Source of the DNA: Roseiarcus sp963820095
GTDB lineage: Bacteria > Pseudomonadota > Alphaproteobacteria > Rhizobiales > Beijerinckiaceae
Direction of reading: 5' to 3'
Assembly: GCA_963820095.1 (NCBI GenBank)
Contig: CAWFZA010000041.1
Location: forward strand, 1 to 64,000
DNA length: 64,000 nucleotides
Shown here: positions 28,839 to 37,701 of the stretch, one piece after another
How the letters are laid out: every line of letters begins with the position of its first letter
Position numbering within the stretch: the stretch's first letter is position 1
The notes under the pieces: generated by a model
The model's database searches: none
Told to the model about the DNA's origin: nothing
The model's input: the letters and a program-made list of their open reading frames with translations, nothing else
Translations under genes and position numbers: made by a program

Positions 28839-28933
28839 TGTCTCTTCCCGGCCGGCCTCGGATCGCGCGGAGGCGCGAGAATCGCTGATCCGCTCCTCGT
28901 TGGCGCGTCCGCGCTTTCCGCTTTGGGCGACAG

Positions 28934-29428
28934 TCACCCTTGACCTTTCTTCGAGGGCAAGCCTCCAAGCTGCCGCAAGCCTTCGGTCACCGCGATGGCT
29001 GCGGCGATCCCCACGTTCAAGGAGCGCAGGGGAGGCTGAATAGGGATATACACTCGAACATCCGCTGAAACCTGCACGGCCTCTGGAACGCCAGACGATT
29101 CCCGGCCCACAAGAATAATATCCTTTTCATGAAAAGAGAAATCCCACAAACACGTCTCGCCCTTTGTCGTTAACAGCACCAGCCGGCGCTGACTTGTGGC
29201 GCGCCACGCGGAGAAGCTCGCCCACGAAGCGTGGCTCTCGATTGCGAGAGCGTCGACATAGTCCATGGCGGCGCGCCGGAACCGGCTGTCGTTGATCCGA
29301 AACCCCGCAGGTTCGATGATCGCGGCGTCGACGCCGAGGCAGGCGCAGGTGCGCATCATCGCGCCGGTGTTTTGGGCGATGTCGGGCTCGAACAAGGCGA
29401 GCAGGAGGGGAGCCGCCGGCTTCGTCAT
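28934..29428 (-). CDS. trmL: tRNA (cytidine/uridine-34)-2'-O-methyltransferase
   Basis: A 164-residue SPOUT methyltransferase: LALFEPDIAQNTGAMMRTCACLG, then DYVDALAI, ILVGRESSGVPEAV and the knot IPIQPPLRSLNVGIAAAIAVTEGLRQ. It modifies the wobble ribose of tRNA-Leu isoacceptors in the known family members. I start it at the ATG at 29428 (MTKPAAPLLLALFEP), which matches the family N-terminus. In related genomes trmL is next to the petABC operon, as here, but petA is missing from the gap. Confidence 0.95.
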   Translation of the reverse strand: MTKPAAPLLLALFEPDIAQNTGAMMRTCACLGVDAAIIEPAGFRINDSRFRRAAMDYVDALAIESHASWASFSAWRATSQRRLVLLTTKGETCLWDFSFHEKDIILVGRESSGVPEAVQVSADVRVYIPIQPPLRSLNVGIAAAIAVTEGLRQLGGLPSKKGQG

Positions 29429-29791
29429 ATTGCGCGCGAAAGCAAGAGGTTGGCGTCGAAAAGGATCATGCGGCAAGCGCTGCGAGCCTGAGAGAGAAGC
29501 GGGAAGCTTCGGGCTATGGACAATGAATTCGATCGATGCGAAAAGCCGCGTCGAACCAATTCAAGGTCGTGACCCCGCCGCAGCCCGGGAACGCACGTTG
29601 GGGGTTGAATTGACCATCAATGCACCGTGTCGTCGATGTCCGTCCCGTCCAACCCTAGCGTCCGGGTTTGAGACGCCGGCATTGGCGGTGGCCCGCAAAA
29701 TGGTTTGCTCGCCTACGCCAGGGTAAAAGTTGACCGACCGCCGCTTCTTCCTCTCCAATCCTCGCCTCCACGTCCATCAGAGATCCACGAT
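29429..29791. other. trmL-petB gap where petA would be expected
   Basis: About 360 bp between the divergent trmL and petB. No Rieske protein signature (CTHLGC/CPCHGS clusters, twin-arginine-type leader) is present in any frame, and the gap is too short for a gene of about 180 codons. It must contain the promoters of trmL and of petB-petC. Confidence 0.7.
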
Positions 29792-31042
29792 ATGAGCGGT
29801 CCTTCGACCTACGTTCCCAAAAGCGCAATTGGGCGCTGGTTTGAATCGCGTCTTCCTTTGGGCGGCTTGGTGCATTCCTCGTTCATCGCCTATCCGGTGC
29901 CGCGCAATCTCAACTACATGTGGACGTTCGGCGCGATCCTGTCGTTCATGCTGGTGGCGCAGATCGTCACCGGCGTCGTTCTCGCCATGCATTACATCCC
30001 CTCGTCGACCGAGGCGTTCGCTTCGGTCGAGAACATCATGCGCAATGTCAACTATGGCTGGCTGATACGCTACCTGCACACGAACGGGGCCTCGCTGTTC
30101 TTCTTCGCCTGCTACATTCATATGGCTCGCAGCCTCTACTATGGCTCTTTCAAGCCCCCGCGCGAACTCCTTTGGATCATCGGCGTCATCATCTACGTGC
30201 TGATGATGGCGACGGCTTTTTTCGGTTATGTTCTGCCCTGGGGCGGGATGAGCTTCGCGGGCGCGACCGTCATCACCAACCTGACCTCGGCGATTCCGCT
30301 CGTCGGCAACACGATCGCCCACTGGCTCTGGGGCGGATTTGCCGTCGGCGGCCCGACATTGACCCGGTTCTTTGCGCTTCACTACCTGCTGCCGTTCATC
30401 ATCGCGGCCTTCGTGGGGCTGCACATCTGGGCGCTGCATGTGGCGGGACAGAACAATCCCGACGGCATCGAGGTGAAGGACCCACAACGCGACACCATCG
30501 CGTTCACGCCCTACGCCACGATCAAGGATGTCGTGGGCCTTTCGGTCTTCCTCATCCTTTACGCCTGGCTCGTGTTTTACGTCCCCAATTATCTGCTTGA
30601 CGCCGACAATTCGGTCCCGGCCAATCCACTGGCGACGCCGGCGCATGTGGTGCCGGAATGGTATCTGCTGCCGTTCTACGCCATGCTGCGCGCAATCCCG
30701 AGCAAGTTCTGGGGCGTGGTCATCCTGGTCTCGGCGATTGTCGTGCTCGTGTTTGTTCCGTGGCTCGACCGCTCGCCCGTCAAGTCGGCGAAGTACCGCC
30801 CCACCTACAGATTTTTCTTCTGGGTGTTCATCGCGATCTGCATTGGCCTTGGCTACCTCGGCTCGCAGGAGCCGACGGAGGGGCTGGCGTTGATCGCGCG
30901 CATCCTGACGTTCGGCTATTTCGCGTTCTTTCTCGTCATCATGCCCGTTCTGAGCTTTACGGAGAAGACAAAACCGATCCCCACGTCGATCGCCGATGCG
31001 GTGCTGACCAGGACGAAGACCGCAGTGGCTGCGGCTGAATGA
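29792..31042 (+). CDS. petB: Cytochrome b of the bc1 complex
   Basis: A 416-residue, full-length (not split) cytochrome b with eight transmembrane helices. Heme-ligand histidines lie in helix II and helix IV (LHTNGASLFFFACYIHMARSLYY; FALHYLLPFIIAAFVGLHIWALH). The Qo-site motif PEWY is in VVPEWYLLPFYAMLRAIP. It oxidises ubiquinol in the cytoplasmic membrane together with cytochrome c1 and a Rieske protein. The ATG at 29792 was chosen because MSGPSTYVPKSAIGRWFESRLP matches family N-termini. It is followed by petC after 28 bp. Confidence 0.96.
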   Translation: MSGPSTYVPKSAIGRWFESRLPLGGLVHSSFIAYPVPRNLNYMWTFGAILSFMLVAQIVTGVVLAMHYIPSSTEAFASVENIMRNVNYGWLIRYLHTNGASLFFFACYIHMARSLYYGSFKPPRELLWIIGVIIYVLMMATAFFGYVLPWGGMSFAGATVITNLTSAIPLVGNTIAHWLWGGFAVGGPTLTRFFALHYLLPFIIAAFVGLHIWALHVAGQNNPDGIEVKDPQRDTIAFTPYATIKDVVGLSVFLILYAWLVFYVPNYLLDADNSVPANPLATPAHVVPEWYLLPFYAMLRAIPSKFWGVVILVSAIVVLVFVPWLDRSPVKSAKYRPTYRFFFWVFIAICIGLGYLGSQEPTEGLALIARILTFGYFAFFLVIMPVLSFTEKTKPIPTSIADAVLTRTKTAVAAAE

Positions 31043-31070
31043 TGCGGACGGCTTGCGAGGAATTTCAACA

Positions 31071-31898
31071 ATGATCCGTGTCAAGTTCTCCGCCCTTGCC
31101 GTCGCGGGCATGGCGCTCGCCTTCTCGAGCGGACTGGCGCTCGCCCAAAGCGACGCCGACCAGCCGAAGCCGCCGCGTGAGAACTGGAGCTTTTCGGGCA
31201 TGTTCGGCATCTACGACAGGGCTCAGCTTCAGCGCGGCTTCCAGGTGTACAAGGAGGTCTGCAGCACCTGCCACGCTCTCAGCATTCCCTTCCGCGCCCT
31301 CACCGATCCCGATGGACCAGGCTTCAGCGAGGAACAGATCCGGACGCTTGCCGCCACGTATCAAGTCACCAACGCTGAGCCGAACGAGAAGGGCGAGATC
31401 TTCAAGCGTCCCGCAACGCTGGCCGACGACATCCCTCGCCCCGAAGCCTATCCGAACGACCAGGCCGCCGCGGCGACGTTCGGCAAGGCGCCCCCGAACA
31501 TGGCGTTGCTCGCCAAATCGCTCAAGTTCGAGCGCGGCTTCCCCTGGTTCATCTTGGACGGGTTACCGGGTCTCGAATATCAGGAGATGGGCGCCGATTA
31601 CATCCACGCGATCCTGACCGGCTATACGAAGCCCGACGACCCGCAGTGGAACCTGTACTATCCCGGCCACAGGATCGCGATGCCGCAGCCGCTCTCCAAT
31701 GGCGCGGTCGATTACAAGGACGGCACGCCGCCCACTCTCGAAAACTACTCCAAGGACGTTGCTGCCTTTCTGAGCTGGGCTGCGGAGCCAAATCTTCCCG
31801 AACGCAAGAGAATTGGTCTCCGGGTCATGATCTTCCTCATCGTGTTCGCGGTGTTGCTCTACTTCGTCAAGAAGCGGATCTGGGAGTTCGCGCACTAG
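31071..31898 (+). CDS. petC: Cytochrome c1
   Basis: 275 residues: signal peptide (VAGMALAFSSGLALAQ), a single c-type heme site CSTCH at about residue 62, PRPEAYPNDQAAAATFGKAPPNMALLAKS, GADYIHAILTGYTKP, the axial Met region (YYPGHRIAMPQPLSNG) and a C-terminal anchor (VMIFLIVFAVLLYFVKKRIWEF). It accepts electrons from the Rieske protein in the periplasm and passes them to cytochrome c. Intact and co-transcribed with petB. Confidence 0.96.
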   Translation: MIRVKFSALAVAGMALAFSSGLALAQSDADQPKPPRENWSFSGMFGIYDRAQLQRGFQVYKEVCSTCHALSIPFRALTDPDGPGFSEEQIRTLAATYQVTNAEPNEKGEIFKRPATLADDIPRPEAYPNDQAAAATFGKAPPNMALLAKSLKFERGFPWFILDGLPGLEYQEMGADYIHAILTGYTKPDDPQWNLYYPGHRIAMPQPLSNGAVDYKDGTPPTLENYSKDVAAFLSWAAEPNLPERKRIGLRVMIFLIVFAVLLYFVKKRIWEFAH

Positions 31899-32052
31899 AC
31901 CCATCGTCCGATTGGCGCGCTTCGCCACAAGTTCGCGGCTGCTCACGTCGCCTATTCGCCGTGGGGTGCTCGAAAGAAGCCGCGGGGCGCTGACTAAAAC
32001 GTAGGCCGCGCGTCGTCTCAGCCACCCGACAAATTCGCCAGCCTCGAGGCCG

Positions 32053-32379
32053 TCAGCCGCCGGGCGGTCGATAGCTGATTGTCTTCGCGAGAGCCTTGTC
32101 GAATTCGCTCGAGTTGACCAACTCCAGCGTGGTGGCTGAATCGAACGCCCCGGTGGCGACCGCGGTCATGAAGAACGCCGCGCCAGTCGCGGCGTCGGGC
32201 AGCTCCACGAGGATCGCGCCAGTGTGCTCGCCGCCAATTGCCCAATAGAGCGCTTCGACCTTTCCACCCAGACGGTCAAAGGTCTTTCGAATTTCTGCTT
32301 CGCGCGGCGCGGCCTTTTCCTTGAGGAAGCCTTTGGCCCCTTCTGAACTATATTTAAAGAGAAGAAGAAATTTTGGCAT
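32053..32379 (-). CDS. GYD domain-containing protein
   Basis: A 108-residue protein: MPKFLLLFKYSSEGAKGFLKEKAAPREAEIRKTFDRLGGKVEALYWAIGGEHTGAILVELPD is the GYD ferredoxin-like fold. It is common in Rhizobiales as a single small gene; biochemical role unknown. Intact, isolated, minus strand between petC and mtnP. Confidence 0.88.
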   Translation of the reverse strand: MPKFLLLFKYSSEGAKGFLKEKAAPREAEIRKTFDRLGGKVEALYWAIGGEHTGAILVELPDAATGAAFFMTAVATGAFDSATTLELVNSSEFDKALAKTISYRPPGG

Positions 32380-32651
32380 GTGCGTGCCTCCCTCTACGGC
32401 GGTTACCGCCGCTTGAAAGTATCATGAGCGGTTCGTGGTTTTGTCAAGGGCAGGGAAAGGGCGATGGAATCTTCGCCTCTTGCGTTCCGTGTCGTTGCCG
32501 ACGGCGGTAGGCTGGCCGATCGGGATCGAGTTCCCCGGCCGCCTTCATCGGGATTCCCGGAATCCAAGCCATGAGGTGATCGAAGGGGGCGCGCCGCGAT
32601 TGATTGCTCCGCGTCGTTGGGAATAATGCGGCGGTCGATGGAGGGGGGCGA

Positions 32652-33530
32652 ATGGCTAAAGCGGTTGTAGGGGTCATCGGGGGCTCGGGGGTCTATGATC
32701 TTCCCGGCCTTCAAGACCTGCGCGAGGAGAAAATCGCCACCCCCTGGGGCGAACCGTCCGACACCCTGCGCTTTGGCCGGGTGGGCGACACGCAGGCGGT
32801 GTTCCTGGCGCGCCATGGCCGCGGCCATCGCTTCTCTCCCTCTACGATCAATTATCGCGCCAACATCGACGCGCTGAAGCGGGTCGGCGTCACCGACATC
32901 ATTGCGCTGTCCGCCTGCGGCTCGTTCCATCGCGAGCTCTATCCCGGCGTGTTCGTGATGATCGACCAGTTCGAGGACCGCACCTATAAGCGCGAGACGA
33001 GCTTCTTCGGGACCGGATGTGTCGCGCATGTCTCGATGGCGCACCCGATCGCGCCGCTCCTGCGCCGGCGTCTTGTCGCCGCGGCGCAAGCGGAAGGCGT
33101 CGCTTGCCGCGACGGCGGGACCTACGTTTGCATGGAAGGCCCGCAGTTCTCCTCGCTCGCGGAGTCGCTCCGCTTTCAGGCAGGCGGCGCCGATGTCATC
33201 GGCATGACCGGCGCGACCGAGGCGAAACTGGCGCGCGAGGCCGAGATTTCCTACGCGACGATCGCCATGGTGACCGACTATGACTGCTGGCACGAGGAGC
33301 ATGGCGCGGTCGATGTCGCCGCCGTGATCAAGGTCATGGGCGACAACGCCAACAAGGCGAGCGCGGTCGTCGCCCGCACGTTGCGCGAATTTCCGCCGGA
33401 GCATGAAGCCTGTCCAATCGGATCGGACCGCGCGCTTGAATATGCGCTCATCACCGGTCCCGCGCACCGCGACCCGGATCTCGTGAAGAAGCTCGACGCG
33501 GTCGCCGGACGCGTGCTGCGCGGGGGCTGA
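32652..33530 (+). CDS. mtnP: S-methyl-5'-thioadenosine phosphorylase
   Basis: A 292-residue purine-nucleoside-phosphorylase-family enzyme that splits methylthioadenosine with phosphate into adenine and methylthioribose 1-phosphate (methionine salvage). Motifs: VGVIGGSGVYDLPG, ARHGRGHRFSPSTINYRANI, ACGSFHREL, CMEGPQFSSLAES, MTGATEAKLAREAEISYATIAMVTDYDCW. The start is ATG at 32652 with GAGGGGGG just upstream. It is usually near petABC and apt in Rhizobiales; apt is not in this window. Confidence 0.95.
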   Translation: MAKAVVGVIGGSGVYDLPGLQDLREEKIATPWGEPSDTLRFGRVGDTQAVFLARHGRGHRFSPSTINYRANIDALKRVGVTDIIALSACGSFHRELYPGVFVMIDQFEDRTYKRETSFFGTGCVAHVSMAHPIAPLLRRRLVAAAQAEGVACRDGGTYVCMEGPQFSSLAESLRFQAGGADVIGMTGATEAKLAREAEISYATIAMVTDYDCWHEEHGAVDVAAVIKVMGDNANKASAVVARTLREFPPEHEACPIGSDRALEYALITGPAHRDPDLVKKLDAVAGRVLRGG

Positions 33531-33654
33531 GCAAGGCGCCTTCGGAGTTCGAGGCGCCGGACAAGCACCGCGGCTTGCGCCGCTTCCGGCGTTCAAACAC
33601 AATGGGCGCGCCGAGGCGGCGTGCGGTTTCGCTCGATGCGGACTTGAGGAATCC

Positions 33655-34182
33655 ATGATCAGGAATGCGTTCGAGCGTCTTCTGTTCGCGGCGCGGTTTC
33701 TCCTCGCTCCGCTTTATCTGGCGCTCGCCGTCAGCCTTGTCGCGATTCTCTTCAAGAGCGGCCTTCACCTCTACGACCTGTTGATGCAGTTGCCGACTCT
33801 CAACGACGAGCAGGTCCTCTTGTCCGAACTGGCGATCGTCGACCTGACGCTTACCGGGTCGTTGGTGGTGATCGTATTTCTCTCCGGCTACACCAACTTT
33901 GTCGCGCCTGTCGTTATGGGCAAAGACGATCCGCGGCCGCACTGGATCGCCGAGATCGACTTCAGCGAACTGAAACTCAAGCTGATGGCCTCGATCGTCG
34001 CTATCTCGGCGATCAAGCTGCTCGAGGGTTTCATGAACATCGAGCATGAACCCGATCGTGATCTTTATTGGCTGGTTGGCATTCACTTGACGTTCGTCGT
34101 TTCGACGCTGATTCTGGCGCTCTCCGCATGGATCAGCAGTCACGCGCAAAGGGCCGCGGAGAACGACGGCGGGGGCGCCTGA
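33655..34182 (+). CDS. UPF0114 (YqhA) family membrane protein
   Basis: A 175-residue protein with four predicted transmembrane helices. It opens with the family's ERLLFAARFLLAPLYLALAVSLVAIL, then LSELAIVDLTLTGSLVVIVFLSGYTNFV, LKLKLMASIVAISAIKLLEGFMN and a final hydrophobic helix. YqhA-type proteins are inner-membrane proteins without a known activity. Intact; ends 3 bp before the convergent mepA stop. Confidence 0.92.
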   Translation: MIRNAFERLLFAARFLLAPLYLALAVSLVAILFKSGLHLYDLLMQLPTLNDEQVLLSELAIVDLTLTGSLVVIVFLSGYTNFVAPVVMGKDDPRPHWIAEIDFSELKLKLMASIVAISAIKLLEGFMNIEHEPDRDLYWLVGIHLTFVVSTLILALSAWISSHAQRAAENDGGGA

Positions 34183-34185
34183 CCG

Positions 34186-35097
34186 CTAGTTTTCCAGAAC
34201 CATCTGCCGGCATTCTGGCGGCAGCGCCGCCATGGGCAAGGGCGGCTTGGGCGGCCCAGGGCGGGGGTGCAACGCCTCCTCGGTGAACCACCAATTGAGC
34301 GACTTGTCGCAGCCGTCGCCGGGCGGGACCGGCTCCTGCGGCTCGCAGCCCGAATCCCCCGCCGGGCATTTGATGCGGATATGGAAATGGTAGTTGTGCC
34401 CCCAATAGGCGCGCACCTTGTTCATCCATGGCTGGCCCCTTGCCGTCTCGCACAAGGCCTTCTTGATCGCGGCGTTGACGAAGATGCGCTCGACCTCGGG
34501 CTCTTCCGCCGCCGCCTTGATGATCGCCGCCTGCGCCGGCGTCCAATGCGCCGTGACCGAGAGCCCGTCCTCGCTCACCATATCGACCGCCGACAGGGTT
34601 TCCCGCTCTTCCCGGGAAAGCGTGCGGTCCGGCATCGGGGTGAGCCAGATGTCGGCGTCGAGGCCGACCTGATGCGAGGCGTGTCCGGTCAGCATCGGAC
34701 CGCCGCGCGGCTGGGAAATGTCGCCGACGAGGATGCCGTTCCAGACGCCTTCGGCCTTCGCCTTGCGCGAAAAGCGCTCGAGGAAGGCGATCATGGCCGG
34801 ATTGCCCCACATGCGATTGCGGGACAGGCGCACGACCTGCCAGGACGCGCCGTCGACGGGCAGCGCTTTCGCCCCGGCGAGACAGCCGCGCGAATAGAAA
34901 CCGATCGAGCGCGCCTGGGCTTCCGTCGGCGTCAGCGCCCGCCCGAACACCTGCTTGGCGGGCAGTCTCGGGTCGGCGGGATTGGCCAGCGGGGGCAGCG
35001 GTTTGGGGTCCAGCGTTCCCTTGTCCTGGGCGAGCGCAGCGGATAAGCCCGAGGCGAGAGCGAAAAGCGCGAGAAGGCTGATCAGCCAGAACCGCAT
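34186..35097 (-). CDS. mepA: Penicillin-insensitive murein endopeptidase
   Basis: A 303-residue LAS-family zinc peptidase that cuts D-Ala-mDAP crosslinks. It has a signal peptide (MRFWLISLLALFALASGLSAALAQ), LPPLANPADPRLPAKQVFG, and GVWNGILVGDISQPRGGPMLTGHASHQVGLDADIWL with the zinc ligands (H-x6-D). The second cluster is WGHNYHFHIRIKCP. All three ligand histidine/aspartate groups are present. It exports to the periplasm, alongside mltA as a second cell-wall hydrolase of the window. Confidence 0.95.
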   Translation of the reverse strand: MRFWLISLLALFALASGLSAALAQDKGTLDPKPLPPLANPADPRLPAKQVFGRALTPTEAQARSIGFYSRGCLAGAKALPVDGASWQVVRLSRNRMWGNPAMIAFLERFSRKAKAEGVWNGILVGDISQPRGGPMLTGHASHQVGLDADIWLTPMPDRTLSREERETLSAVDMVSEDGLSVTAHWTPAQAAIIKAAAEEPEVERIFVNAAIKKALCETARGQPWMNKVRAYWGHNYHFHIRIKCPAGDSGCEPQEPVPPGDGCDKSLNWWFTEEALHPRPGPPKPPLPMAALPPECRQMVLEN

Positions 35098-35272
35098 GGA
35101 ATTTGATCTCTGATTTCACGATCAAGCAGGGCGACTCAGCCCGCTCTAACGAGAGCGAGGAAATGTGGCGCCTTTGGCCCGCCGGCCCCGACCGGCGTCA
35201 TTGTTCACGATTTTGTAAGTCGGCTTTGAAAAGGTCTTTTGGCGCCGCCAACGGATTGTTAAGGATCGGGGC

Positions 35273-36268
35273 ATGCGGGGTCGTCTTTTTGACCGGACGG
35301 GGCTTGTGGAGCTGGCGCTGGGAGCGGCTCTCCTCATGGCCGGTTGCGCGGGGCCTGCGGTTCAGCCCGGTCAGCCTACCAAGGCTGGGATGAGCTCGAT
35401 CGACGGCGCCACCGTTTCGCTCGCCTCGTTCCAGAACTCGGCCTTCCCCTATCACGGCATGATTCCGAATTATCAGGAGACGGGCAAAACGCGGCCCTTC
35501 CTCGATGTCGACGACAACGGCCGGCTCGGTCATTCGAGCCCGCGGGGAGGCATTCACTGGGAGGACCAGACCTACAGCGACCGCAGCGTGCTGCTCGCTG
35601 CTCCGCAATCGTTCGACCCCGCCAAGCCCGGGGTCATCGTCGTCTTCTTCCACGGCAATAACGCGACGCTGTCGCGCGACGTCATCGCCCGGCAGCAGAT
35701 CGTGCGCCAGCTCGCCGATTCGGGCCTCAACGCCGTTCTGGTGGCGCCGCAGCTCGCGGTGGATGCGCAGGATTCGAGCGCCGGACGGTTCTGGTCGGCG
35801 GGCGGCTTCGCCGCCTTTCTCGGCGAGGCGCAGGCAAAGCTCGGCGACCTTTATCCCAACGCGCGCGGCGCCTTTCGACGCATGCCGATCGTCATCGTCG
35901 CCTATAGCGGCGGCTATCTGCCGGCCGCCTATTCGCTTGCCGTCGGCGGCGACCAGGGCAGGGTGCGGGGAGTCGTGCTGCTCGACGCGCTTTACGGCGA
36001 GCGCGACAAGTTCGTGAGCTGGGCGGAGGGTCCGGGACGCGGCGCCTTCTTCGTCAGCGCCTATTCGACCTCCTCGAGAGCTGGCAATGACGCCGTCCGC
36101 AGGGAACTCGAGGCCGCGGGCGTGCCGACCGTCACCGGCCTGCCGAGTGAGCTCACCCCTGGCGTGGCCGCCTTCGTCGATGCGGGTTCGGTCGACCACA
36201 ACGACTTCGTCACTTCCGCTTGGGGCGGCGCGCCCTTGCGCGACATCTTCTCCCGCATCGGGGGATAG
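35273..36268 (+). CDS. Lipoprotein alpha/beta hydrolase
   Basis: A 331-residue protein with a lipobox (LLMAGC, residue 24) after a hydrophobic leader, so it is likely membrane-anchored in the envelope. It has an alpha/beta hydrolase core: VIVVFFHGNNATL (oxyanion HGN), IVIVAYSGGYLPAAYSLAVGG (nucleophile Ser in the elbow), VVLLDALYGE (acid) and a late VDHNDF (His). All triad members can be placed. Substrate unknown; an esterase or lipase-like activity is inferred. The N-terminal 80 residues are not typical of the fold. Confidence 0.75.
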   Translation: MRGRLFDRTGLVELALGAALLMAGCAGPAVQPGQPTKAGMSSIDGATVSLASFQNSAFPYHGMIPNYQETGKTRPFLDVDDNGRLGHSSPRGGIHWEDQTYSDRSVLLAAPQSFDPAKPGVIVVFFHGNNATLSRDVIARQQIVRQLADSGLNAVLVAPQLAVDAQDSSAGRFWSAGGFAAFLGEAQAKLGDLYPNARGAFRRMPIVIVAYSGGYLPAAYSLAVGGDQGRVRGVVLLDALYGERDKFVSWAEGPGRGAFFVSAYSTSSRAGNDAVRRELEAAGVPTVTGLPSELTPGVAAFVDAGSVDHNDFVTSAWGGAPLRDIFSRIGG

Positions 36269-36269
36269 C

Positions 36270-36811
36270 CTAGTCGTCGCCTCCAAGATGGGTCTTGAAT
36301 TTAGTCAGATCGTCGCCCTGGAGCGTGCTCTCGGCGATCGAATTCCAGACCGCCTGGGCGTCCTTCTTGGATATCGGCTCATTGGTCGATCGCAGGTGAA
36401 AAACGAGATCGTACGGGTTGGTGATGTTGCGGCTTGTCGACGTCCAGCCGAAGACGGTGAAGGTGTTCAGATTGGGATCGACCGCCGCGGCGCTTGCATT
36501 GACGGTGTTGTCGCTCGACGACCTCTTGGTCCCTGCGCGTATGGCCTCGAGCACCTTGTCGATTCGGCGCCTGTCGCCCTGCAGGCTTAGGCCCACGGTT
36601 CCGTCCGGGTTGTTGCGGGCGTAACCGGCTAGATTGTACATGATCGCCTGCTTCTGGATCATCGCCCGGAAGCCGACCTTCTGGATCATTCCGCCGCTGA
36701 CCGTGCCCGCAATCGCTTCCGCATGAGCGCTCGACTCCCGCGCCGCGGCGACAACCACGCCGCAGACGAGAGCGACAAACAGCACGAAGCGCGACAGACC
36801 GCGGGCTTCAT
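36270..36811 (-). CDS. Exported acylphosphatase-like protein
   Basis: The hydrophobic leader (VLFVALVCGVVVAAARESSAHAE) is followed by a segment very like acylphosphatase: AGTVSGGMIQKVGFRAMIQKQAIMYNLAGYARNNPDGTVGLSLQG, with the catalytic Arg (GFR) and Asn (RNxPDG) in place. A further 80 residues after that are unique. Acylphosphatases are normally 90-residue cytoplasmic enzymes, so a secreted, extended form is unusual. The frame begins with GTG at 36785. The better start (ATG 36811, MKP) is one frame off, so a frame change in CCCGCGG is likely. It converges with the lipoprotein hydrolase. Confidence 0.65.
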
Positions 36812-37099
36812 GGTTTCCATCTCTAACGAAGCGGGACTGCCTCGGCCGAGCCCTCCGACCATAGCGCTTTTATTTTTTGCTGGATGAGGGCTTACGCCCG
36901 AGCCCTATTCGCAAGCGAGAAAAAGACGAAGAAAAAGACGAGCAAAAAACTCTGAGGCACCCGCCGCGCTCAGCCCACGCGGCTTCGACGGCGAAAATCA
37001 AGGGAACGGAAGGCGGCGCTTACCTACCGCGGACCTGCATTACGCTCTCCCGAGCGAACGCAAGCCCGCGGGGTCGAGAAAGTCTTGATCGTCGCTGTC

Positions 37100-37480
37100 T
37101 TAGTCGACGGCCTCTGGCGTCTTGGTCAGGCCCTTCAGCCCATCACGCTCCAACAGCGCCGGCACATAGGCGTGGATGCCGGGCTGCAGGTCTTGCAGCG
37201 AGACAAAACGCCCGTCCGCCAGTCGCAGACCGTCGCGATAGAGGCCGGCCTCGCGCTGGGCGAACACAGTCTCCGTCTCCACGCCGACGTGCAGCGCGGT
37301 CTGCAACGCCGGCGGGATGTCCGTCAGCATCACCTTGGTGTCGCATTGCATGCAAACTGCGGTGCGGGGATCGCCGGCTGAGGCGAAACCGATCGAGCCG
37401 CTCGGAAACCGCGTCGTGACATAGATTTCGCCCTCACGGGCCGGACGCGATCCATACATCTCCAACGAATAGTCGCACAT
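37100..37480 (-). CDS. Conserved hypothetical protein (MCDYSL family)
   Basis: A 126-residue protein with a clear ATG start: MCDYSLEMYGSRPAREGEIYVTTRFPSG. It carries SAGDPRTAVCMQCDTKVMLTDIP with a CxxC pair and ends in LQPGIHAYVPALLERDGL. It looks like a small conserved Rhizobiales protein; the cysteines could bind a metal. I do not recognise a function. The 290 bp upstream of the acylphosphatase-like gene (36812-37099) holds nothing recognisable. Confidence 0.6.
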   Translation of the reverse strand: MCDYSLEMYGSRPAREGEIYVTTRFPSGSIGFASAGDPRTAVCMQCDTKVMLTDIPPALQTALHVGVETETVFAQREAGLYRDGLRLADGRFVSLQDLQPGIHAYVPALLERDGLKGLTKTPEAVD

Positions 37481-37701
37481 GACAGGCTCCTGCGCTTCGT
37501 GAGCCCCCCGGTCCGTATCGCGGAATGAACGTCCTTATTCTTTTATGGTTCCACACCGTAGCTTCCCATTGGGGCATTATTGAGGGCGAGGCTCTCCGCG
37601 CACAGATGATTTGTCCGCTGAACTTTTTCTGAGCTGCACTGTTGACAGGCTCCGGCGCCGGAATCTTCGGCGCTGCATGATGAAAACTATCGCTTCACGC
37701 C

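Noticed and set aside
29777..31210. 477-codon minus-strand frame opposite petB
   Set aside because: Charged low-complexity translation antisense to an obvious cytochrome b.
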